Positions 49,134 through 55,175 of a stretch of 64,000 nucleotides of DNA are shown in pieces (positions within the stretch are counted from its first letter, which is position 1; every line of letters starts with the position of its first letter). The stretch comes from Rhodocyclaceae bacterium. GTDB lineage: Bacteria > Pseudomonadota > Gammaproteobacteria > Burkholderiales > Rhodocyclaceae. The stretch covers positions 1 through 64,000 of the forward strand of contig JALNXH010000002.1 in the NCBI GenBank assembly GCA_023230455.1, in the 5' to 3' direction. Below the pieces are notes generated by a model. It did not search any database. It was not told the origin of the DNA and was given only the letters and a program-made list of their open reading frames with translations. A program made the position numbers and the translations under genes.

Positions 49134-49612
49134 GCGAACGCGCCGAAAAGATCCTGTGTGGCCGCTGGGGTGGCAGGCAGGTGGGTGATGGCGCGGGCAA
49201 GAGTCTGCTCGATGATTTTTTCGTTCTGCTCGATCAGCCGCCAGTTGCAGCGCAGGCAGCCCGGTTCGGCTTCCACCCAGCTGCCGCGCGCGGCAAAGGA
49301 CAGCGTCAGGCGCGGGGCGGCGATGCCCAGCCGGGCTGCATGGCGGGCGATGGCCGTGCCGAGCAGGCGTTGCGCTTCGCGCCGCAGCCATGCGCCGGCG
49401 GCGTCGCGAATCTGTCGCGGCGTGGCTTCGGGCGGCAGCGGCAGGTGCAGCACATTGGCTTCGAGGCCGGCGGTCTTGCGGTCGGTATCGAGCTGGAGGT
49501 GCAGGCTGCCGCCGAGATAGGCCAGCGTAGCGCCGTCGCACCAGCGCTCGGCGTCATCGGGGGTTTCAGCCTCAAGCCGCAGCGCGAGTTGTGGCGGGCG
49601 AATTTTCTTCAT
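49130..49612 (-). CDS. Catalytically degenerate paralogue of the YgjP-like protease
   Basis: This 160-residue protein aligns over most of its length with the next gene's product. CDGATLAYLGG corresponds to RDGQRLPLLGG, RLTLSFAARGSWVEAEPGC to PLSLSSARTRWGSC, and CLRCNWRLIEQNEKIIEQTLARAITHL to GIRLNWRLVHLPLELLDYVVTHELAHL. The HELAH zinc motif is replaced by RAITH, and the third ligand region is lost, so it is not an active protease. Reading frame and coupling are intact: it overlaps plsC by 41 bases and its stop overlaps the protease start. It may regulate or chaperone the active partner, or be a decaying copy. Confidence 0.75.
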   Translation of the reverse strand: MKKIRPPQLALRLEAETPDDAERWCDGATLAYLGGSLHLQLDTDRKTAGLEANVLHLPLPPEATPRQIRDAAGAWLRREAQRLLGTAIARHAARLGIAAPRLTLSFAARGSWVEAEPGCLRCNWRLIEQNEKIIEQTLARAITHLPATPAATQDLFGAFA

Positions 49613-50327
49613 GGTAGAGATCCGGGCTGATGATGCGCATTTCGCCTTCGATCCAGGCTTCGACTCGATGGAGTACCTCTTCTGCGGCAAGCCCGGCGGG
49701 ATCGATGGGCGGACCGATATGCACGGTGACGCACCCCGGTTGCTTGAACAGCGCGTTGCGGCCCCAGACCTCGCCCGAGTTGAGCGCGACGGGAACCACC
49801 GGGAAGCCCGACTTCACCGCCAGCATGGCGCCACCCGGCTTGTAGCGGCGTTTGCCTCCCGGCGCGACGCGGGTGCCTTCGGGAAACACCACCACCCGGT
49901 AGCCGGCTTGCAGGCGCTGCGTGCCTTGTTCGGTCACTTGGCGCAACGCATCCTTGCCGGCTGCTCGGTCGATGGCGATCATCGGGTTCAGCGCCAGCCC
50001 CCAGCCGAAGAACGGAATCCAGTGCAGTTCGCGTTTCATCACGAATACTGCGCCAAGGAAGATTTTCTGCAATGCCAGCGTTTCCCAGGCCGATTGGTGC
50101 TTGCACAACACGATGCAGGCGCCGGGGGGGATGTTCTCCGCCCCGACGACGCGGTAACCAATGCCCAGCACATGCTCCACCAGCCACAGCGTGACCCTCA
50201 CCCACGGCCGCGACAGCAGGTGGCGATGCCACAGCGGCAGCCAGAACAGGCAGAGCAGGCCGGTGATGTAGATTGGCGTGAACACCACCATCAGCAACAG
50301 GAACAGCAGCGAACGCAGCACGCTCAT
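49572..50327 (-). CDS. plsC: 1-acyl-sn-glycerol-3-phosphate acyltransferase, PlsC family
   Basis: The 251-residue membrane acyltransferase makes phosphatidic acid or acylates other lipids. An N-terminal helix (about 5-32) anchors it. The catalytic motif is KHQSAWE, His77-x4-Glu82, with Glu in place of the usual Asp of HX4D; FPEGTR (148-153) is the phosphate-binding motif III. The start overlaps the gmhB stop (ATGA) and the end runs 41 bases into the next gene. The HX4E form is seen in some betaproteobacterial homologues, so activity is plausible. Confidence 0.9.
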   Translation of the reverse strand: MSVLRSLLFLLLMVVFTPIYITGLLCLFWLPLWHRHLLSRPWVRVTLWLVEHVLGIGYRVVGAENIPPGACIVLCKHQSAWETLALQKIFLGAVFVMKRELHWIPFFGWGLALNPMIAIDRAAGKDALRQVTEQGTQRLQAGYRVVVFPEGTRVAPGGKRRYKPGGAMLAVKSGFPVVPVALNSGEVWGRNALFKQPGCVTVHIGPPIDPAGLAAEEVLHRVEAWIEGEMRIISPDLYHEENSPATTRAAA

Positions 50328-50857
50328 TTGGTCAGGTGGGCCGCTACTGCGGCCAGGTCTTCGAAGATCAGCGCATGCACCGGCAGGGCCGGATCGGCAT
50401 GGGTTTTGGGGCCTTTGCCGGTGAGTACCAGAATGGGTTGTGCGCCGACGGCCACCGCCGCTTGCAGGTCGCGCAACGAATCGCCGACCACCGGCACTTC
50501 GCTCAGATCGATGTTGTAGCGGGTGGCGATCTCTTCCAGCATGCCGGGTTTGGGCTTGCGGCAATCGCAGTCGTCGCCGTTGGTATGCGGGCAGAAGAAG
50601 ATCGCGTCGACCTTGCCGCCGACGTGGCTCACGGCGCGCAGCATTTTTTCGTGGATGGCGTTGAGCGTATCCATTTCGAACAGTCCGCGGCCGATGCCCG
50701 ACTGGTTGGTCGCCACCACCACGCGGTAGCCCCATTGGTTGAGGCGGGCGATGGCCTCCGGACTGCCGGCGATCGGCTTCCATTCTTCCGGCGACTTGAT
50801 GTATTGGTCGGAGTCGTGGTTGATGACGCCGTCGCGGTCGAGGATGATCAGTTTCAT
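50324..50857 (-). CDS. gmhB: D-glycero-beta-D-manno-heptose-1,7-bisphosphate 7-phosphatase
   Basis: GmhB removes the 7-phosphate in the heptose branch of lipopolysaccharide core synthesis. The 177-residue HAD phosphatase has nucleophile and acid Asp7/Asp9 in ILDRDGVIN, the zinc-binding CPHTNGDDCDCRKPKPG segment and VVGDSLRDLQAA. It follows glyS by 79 bases with a short tandem repeat between. Confidence 0.95.
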   Translation of the reverse strand: MKLIILDRDGVINHDSDQYIKSPEEWKPIAGSPEAIARLNQWGYRVVVATNQSGIGRGLFEMDTLNAIHEKMLRAVSHVGGKVDAIFFCPHTNGDDCDCRKPKPGMLEEIATRYNIDLSEVPVVGDSLRDLQAAVAVGAQPILVLTGKGPKTHADPALPVHALIFEDLAAVAAHLTK

Positions 50858-50871
50858 GGGTTCAATCTAAC

Positions 50872-50921
50872 CACGGGGAGCACGGGGGGCACGGGGAAAA
50901 CAAAGCCGGATTTCCCCCGTG
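50872..50921. repeat. Three 9-bp CACGGGG direct repeats plus an inverted copy
   Basis: CACGGGG starts at 50872, 50881 and 50890, an exact 9-bp period, and CCCCGTG at 50915-50921 is the inverse, so the third copy with its AAA can pair with TTTCCCCCGTG. It sits between glyS and gmhB. Confidence 0.7.
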
Positions 50922-50936
50922 CATCTCGCTGAAGGC

Positions 50937-53045
50937 TCAAGTCGATAGTTTCGACAGGTCGGCGATCCGGTTCATCGCTGCGTGCAGGGTGGCCAGCAAG
51001 CCGAGGCGGTTGGCGCGCAGCTTTTCGTCTTCGGCATTCACCATCACGTCTGTGAAGAAGGTATCCACCGGGCCGCGCAGCGCGGCCAGGGCTTGCAGCG
51101 AAGCGGTGTAGTCGCCGGCGGCGAATGCGGCGTCGGCCTTGGGCTTTACCTCGTCGAGGGCTTTGCTCAGCGCGGTTTCGGCGGCTTCCCGGAGCAGGGC
51201 CGGGTCGATCTTCGTCGCGACTTCGCCATCCACCTTCTTCAGGATGTTGCCGACGCGCTTGTTGGCGGCGGCGAGAGCGGCGGCTTCCGGAAGCGCGGCA
51301 AAGGCGCGGACGGCGGCGAGTTGCTTCGGAATGACGTCGATGCGAACCGGGCGCATGCAAAGCACCGAGTCGATCTCTTGCGACGAATACCCCTGATCGC
51401 GCAGGAGACCTGCCAGTCTGTCGAAGATGAAGGTTTCCAGGTCGGTGTGGGCATCGCCAAGCATGCCATGGGGGAACGCGGCGAAGGCAGCGTCCACGAG
51501 TGCGTTTAGAGGAATCGCGATCTGTTGTTCGATCAGCATTCGAACGACACCCAGCGCATGGCGACGCAGCGCAAATGGATCCTTGTCACCGGTCGGAATC
51601 TGGCCGATGCCGAACAGGCCGACCAGCGTCTCCAGCTTGTCCGCCAGCGCCACCACGGTGCCGACTTTGCCGCGCGGCAGGCTGTCGCCGGCGAAGCGGG
51701 GTTTGTAGTGATCCTCGACGGCGTCGGCGATCTCGGCAGGCAGCCCATCATGCAGCGCGTAGTAGCGGCCCATGATGCCTTGCAACTCCGGGAATTCGCC
51801 GACCATGTCGGTCAGCAAATCGGCCTTGGCTAGCAGCGCGGCCTGGTCGGCCTGGTGCGCCAGTTCGTCACCACCGAGCTGGCGGCCGACGGCACTGGCG
51901 ATTGCTGCCACGCGCTGCGTACGTTCGCCCTGGGTGCCGAGCTTGTTGTGATAGACGACTTTCGCCAGGGCGGGAATGCGATCTGCGAGCGATTTTTTGC
52001 GGTCCTGATCGAAGAAGAACTTGGCGTCGGCGAGGCGCGGGCGCACCACGCGCTCGTTGCCGCCGATCACGTTGCTCGGGTCGCTGGGACGGATGTTGCT
52101 GACGATGAGGAACTTGTTGGTGAGTTTGCCCGCGGCATCGAGCAGCGGGAAGTACTTCTGGTTCGCCTTCATGGTCAGGATCAGGCATTCCTGCGGCACG
52201 GCGAGGAAAGCCTCCTCGAACTGACCGACCAGCACATTGGGGCGCTCTACAAGAGCGGTGACTTCGTCGAGCAGCGCATCGTCGTCTATGGGCGTGCCGC
52301 CGGCGACGGCCGCTGCGGCTTTGAGCTGGCGTTCGATCTCGGCGCGGCGGGTGGCGAAGCTGGCGATCACGGCGCCTGCGCTTTCCAGTTGCGCAGCGTA
52401 GCTGTCGGCGTCCTTGATCGCCACCGGATCGACGCTGGCTTCGAAGCGGTGGCCGTGGGTGTCGCGGCCGGCCTGGAGGCCGAGCATGGACACCGGCACC
52501 ACGTCGGCGCCATGCAGCGCCACCAGGCCGTGGGCAGGACGGACGAAGTTCACCGTGCTCCAGCCGTCGGCCAGTTGGTAGGTCATCACCTTGGGGATGG
52601 GTAAAGCCGCCAAGGCCGCCTCGATAGCCTTTTGCAGCCCCTCGGTCAGGGTGGCACCCTTGGCCGTGCTGTCGAAGAACAGCACGTCGGCCTTGCCATC
52701 GTTCTCACGGCGCAGTTGCGGCACGACGGACGCATCCGTCCCCAAGGCGCTCAGCTTTTTCAGCAGCGCCGGTGTGGCGTGACCGCTGGCATCGAGGCCC
52801 ACGGCCACGGGCATCAGCTTCTGCATCACCTGTTTGTCCGCGGCCTGGGCGGCTACGGCGCTCACCTGGGCCGCCAGGCGGCGCGGCGACGCGTAGGCGG
52901 TGACGGCGGAGGCCTCGCCCGCTAGGCTCTGCCCCTTGAGGGATTGCAGCAGGGTTTGCGCAAACACTTCACCGAGTTTTTTCAGCGCCTTGGGCGGTAG
53001 TTCCTCGACGAACAATTCGACGAGCAGGTTCTTGGTTTCAGACAT
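50937..53045 (-). CDS. glyS: Glycyl-tRNA synthetase beta subunit
   Basis: GlyS is the tRNA-binding subunit of the alpha2beta2 glycyl-tRNA synthetase. The 702-residue protein begins MSETKNLLVELFVEELPPKALKKLG and contains SPRRLAAQV, GMQ/TLGEGR-like editing-fold residues and the C-terminal DALRPVDTFFTDVMVNAEDE-like anticodon-binding segment. It starts 2 bases after the glyQ stop. The start at MSETKN is preceded by AAGGCGGCC; the longer upstream frame is in the glyQ coding region. Confidence 0.96.
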   Translation of the reverse strand: MSETKNLLVELFVEELPPKALKKLGEVFAQTLLQSLKGQSLAGEASAVTAYASPRRLAAQVSAVAAQAADKQVMQKLMPVAVGLDASGHATPALLKKLSALGTDASVVPQLRRENDGKADVLFFDSTAKGATLTEGLQKAIEAALAALPIPKVMTYQLADGWSTVNFVRPAHGLVALHGADVVPVSMLGLQAGRDTHGHRFEASVDPVAIKDADSYAAQLESAGAVIASFATRRAEIERQLKAAAAVAGGTPIDDDALLDEVTALVERPNVLVGQFEEAFLAVPQECLILTMKANQKYFPLLDAAGKLTNKFLIVSNIRPSDPSNVIGGNERVVRPRLADAKFFFDQDRKKSLADRIPALAKVVYHNKLGTQGERTQRVAAIASAVGRQLGGDELAHQADQAALLAKADLLTDMVGEFPELQGIMGRYYALHDGLPAEIADAVEDHYKPRFAGDSLPRGKVGTVVALADKLETLVGLFGIGQIPTGDKDPFALRRHALGVVRMLIEQQIAIPLNALVDAAFAAFPHGMLGDAHTDLETFIFDRLAGLLRDQGYSSQEIDSVLCMRPVRIDVIPKQLAAVRAFAALPEAAALAAANKRVGNILKKVDGEVATKIDPALLREAAETALSKALDEVKPKADAAFAAGDYTASLQALAALRGPVDTFFTDVMVNAEDEKLRANRLGLLATLHAAMNRIADLSKLST

Positions 53046-53047
53046 GG

Positions 53048-53980
53048 TCAGGCCGCCTTCTTCGCTGCAAGTTGCGCCAACACTTCCTCGGCATGCGCCG
53101 TGGGTGCCATCGGGAAGCCGAGGCGGGCGCGGCTTTCCAGATAGGCCTGGGCCACGGCGCGGGCCAGGTTGCGGATGCGGCCGATGTAGGCGGCGCGCTC
53201 GGTGACCGAAATCGCGCCGCGCGCATCGAGCAGATTGAAGGTGTGCGCGGCTTTCAGCACCTGCTCGTAGGCGGGCAGCGACAGCGCCTCGCCCATCAGG
53301 TGCTGGGCCTGCTTTTCGTAGGCGGCGAAAGCGGTGAACAGGAAGTCGGCATCGCTGTGCTCGAAGTTGTAGGTGGATTGCTCGACTTCGTTCTGGTGAT
53401 AGACATCGCCATAACTCAGGCCCGGCGTCCACACCAGGTCGTAAACGTTTTCGACGCCTTGCAGGTACATCGCCAGCCGTTCCAGGCCGTAGGTGATTTC
53501 GCCGGTGATCGGCTTGCAGTCGATGCCGCCCACTTGCTGGAAGTAGGTGAACTGGGTGACTTCCATGCCGTTCAGCCAGACCTCCCAGCCCAGGCCCCAG
53601 GCGCCGAGGGTGGGGTTTTCCCAGTCGTCCTCGACGAAGCGGATGTCGTTCTGTTTGAGATCGAAGCCGAGGGCTGCGAGCGAGCCGAGATACAGCTCAA
53701 GGATGTTTTCCGGCGCCGGCTTCAGCACGACCTGGTATTGGTAGTAGTGCTGTAGGCGGTTGGGGTTCTCGCCGTAGCGGCCGTCCTTCGGGCGGCGGCT
53801 GGGTTGCACGTAGCCGGCCTTCCACGGCTCGGGGCCGAGGGCGCGGAGGAAGGTGGCGGTATGGCTGGTGCCGGCGCCGACCTCCATGTCGTATGGCTGC
53901 AACAGGGCGCAGCCCTGATGTGCCCAATAGGTTTGCAGGCGCAGGATCAGTTCCTGGAACGAGGGTTTGCTCTGGCTCAT
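53048..53980 (-). CDS. glyQ: Glycyl-tRNA synthetase alpha subunit
   Basis: GlyQ is the catalytic subunit that activates glycine and charges tRNA-Gly. The 310-residue protein begins MSQSKPSFQELILRLQTYW and contains CALLQPYDMEVGAGTSHTATFLRAL, the EPWKAGYVQPSRRPKDGRYGENPNR ATP-site region and GWEVWLNGMEVTQFTYFQQVGG. The ATG choice removes a 19-residue Pro-rich extension. A TAAAAT -10-like element lies 40 bases upstream, but no good -35 is visible. Confidence 0.96.
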   Translation of the reverse strand: MSQSKPSFQELILRLQTYWAHQGCALLQPYDMEVGAGTSHTATFLRALGPEPWKAGYVQPSRRPKDGRYGENPNRLQHYYQYQVVLKPAPENILELYLGSLAALGFDLKQNDIRFVEDDWENPTLGAWGLGWEVWLNGMEVTQFTYFQQVGGIDCKPITGEITYGLERLAMYLQGVENVYDLVWTPGLSYGDVYHQNEVEQSTYNFEHSDADFLFTAFAAYEKQAQHLMGEALSLPAYEQVLKAAHTFNLLDARGAISVTERAAYIGRIRNLARAVAQAYLESRARLGFPMAPTAHAEEVLAQLAAKKAA

Positions 53981-54150
53981 GGGATGTACTGACGGGGCGG
54001 CTGGCGGCCGCAAAGCGGCGATTTTACCGGGAATCACCGCCCTGCCCTACCCGCCGTCGTTGAGGAAAACCGGGCTGTGGAAAGGCGAATCGCGCGTTGC
54101 GCGGAATTTCGCGCGGGTGTTTCAGGTATCGATTCTCATGCCGATAAAGG

Positions 54151-54179
54151 TTGACTACCTGACGCGCAAGCAGTTAAGT
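54151..54179 (+). promoter_or_regulatory. Possible promoter for the N-acyl amino acid synthase gene
   Basis: TTGACT (54151-54156) and TTAAGT (54174-54179) are spaced by 17 bases. The -35 is strong and the -10 weak (three of six). Confidence 0.35.
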
Positions 54180-54186
54180 GAGCGCG

Positions 54187-54211
54187 GCCTGCGCTGTTTT
54201 TGCAGGCTTTT
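54187..54211 (+). terminator. Terminator-like hairpin in the leader of the N-acyl amino acid synthase gene
   Basis: GCCTGC (54187-54192) pairs with GCAGGC (54202-54207) around a nine-base loop, followed by TTTTC. It lies after the possible promoter and 55 bases before the ATG, so it could attenuate the gene or end a small RNA. Confidence 0.5.
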
Positions 54212-54266
54212 CTCATCATGTAGTTCCCATTTGCCGCATAAAAAACCAATTTTCGGAGGATAGATC

Positions 54267-55007
54267 ATGGAATTTCAACGCCTGAATGCCGTCAATGTCC
54301 GTCAAACCAAGCAGGAGCGTCTGCCGTTCACGATCCGAATTGCCCGCAAGGAGGCCGATATCCGTAAGGCCGTCGCGATTCGCCATGCCGCCTATGATCG
54401 GCATGTTCCCGAATTTGCGCAGACCCTGCGCGAACCGGAGGCGACCGACTACGACAAGACCACGACGGTCTTCCTTGCCGAATCCAAGTTCGACGGCTCG
54501 CCTATCGGCTCGATGCGCATCCAGTCAAACGTTGGGCGCCGGTTGAGCGTTGAGCATTCGGTGAATCTTCCCGATTGGTTGCAGGGCGCCTATCTGGTCG
54601 AGGCAACGCGGCTCGGCGTCGTCCAGCCGGACCGCGGCAGCCTAGTGAAAAGCCTGCTGTTCAAGGCGGTGCTCGCCCATTGCCACAACATCGGCGTCGA
54701 ATGGATCGTGATTACTGCGCGGCGCCCGCTCGACAAGATGTACGAGGCGTTCACTTTCGAGGACATCCTGCCGGAAAAAGGCTATGTGCCGATGGCGCAT
54801 GTCGGCAACATTCCGCATCGCGTCATGGCGATTCGCGTCGATACGGTGGCGGAACACTGGAAGGCGGCGGCGCATCCGCTCTATGAGTTGTTCTTCGACA
54901 CCGAGCATCCCGACATTCAGATCGGTGGCCAACCCGATCCAGCTCAGGAAATCCCAGCCTTCGTGCCGCCGGCGACAGTGATCCGCGGCCTTTACGCGGC
55001 TGTCTGA
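54267..55007 (+). CDS. N-acyl amino acid synthase (FeeM-like) / autoinducer-synthase-fold protein
   Basis: The 246-residue protein has a GNAT-like acyltransferase core related to acyl-homoserine lactone synthases and FeeM: FTIRIARKEADIRKAVAIRHAAY, SPIGSMRIQSN, and YLVEATRLGV at residues 109-117, where Glu112 matches the conserved catalytic-type Glu. FeeM-type enzymes join a fatty acyl group from acyl carrier protein to an amino acid, giving signal-like or surface-active lipids. Relatives in the PEP-CTERM/exosortase acyltransferase group cannot be excluded. It follows AGGAGG-like GGAGGAT and ends in a strong terminator, so it is monocistronic. The product and acceptor amino acid are unknown. 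Confidence 0.65.
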   Translation: MEFQRLNAVNVRQTKQERLPFTIRIARKEADIRKAVAIRHAAYDRHVPEFAQTLREPEATDYDKTTTVFLAESKFDGSPIGSMRIQSNVGRRLSVEHSVNLPDWLQGAYLVEATRLGVVQPDRGSLVKSLLFKAVLAHCHNIGVEWIVITARRPLDKMYEAFTFEDILPEKGYVPMAHVGNIPHRVMAIRVDTVAEHWKAAAHPLYELFFDTEHPDIQIGGQPDPAQEIPAFVPPATVIRGLYAAV

Positions 55008-55019
55008 TGCCTGCCGGGC

Positions 55020-55071
55020 ATCCGCATATTCGCCCCAGCGTCGCGGCGAATATGCGGATTCCATTTTTTTT
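55020..55071 (+). terminator. Rho-independent terminator of the N-acyl amino acid synthase gene
   Basis: A perfect 15-bp stem, ATCCGCATATTCGCC (55020-55034) and its complement (55045-55059), with a 10-base loop, is followed by a run of eight T residues (55064-55071). Confidence 0.9.
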
Positions 55072-55130
55072 GCGCTGCTATTTTTGTCGCCGAGGCGCAA
55101 CTATTAACGGCTGAAAGGGGCGATTTGCTG

Positions 55131-55158
55131 TTAAATTGGTCTCGTCATCTTATATAAC
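55131..55158 (+). promoter_or_regulatory. Probable promoter of the GGDEF-EAL gene
   Basis: TTAAAT (55131-55136) and TATAAC (55153-55158, five of six) are separated by 16 bases, followed by an AGGAA ribosome-binding site near the ATG. Confidence 0.45.
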
Positions 55159-55175
55159 TTTAGGAATAGCAATAC

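Noticed and set aside
49572..50327. plsC as inactive because of HX4E instead of HX4D
   Set aside because: Glu is a conservative change and I recall this form in betaproteobacterial homologues; FPEGTR is intact.
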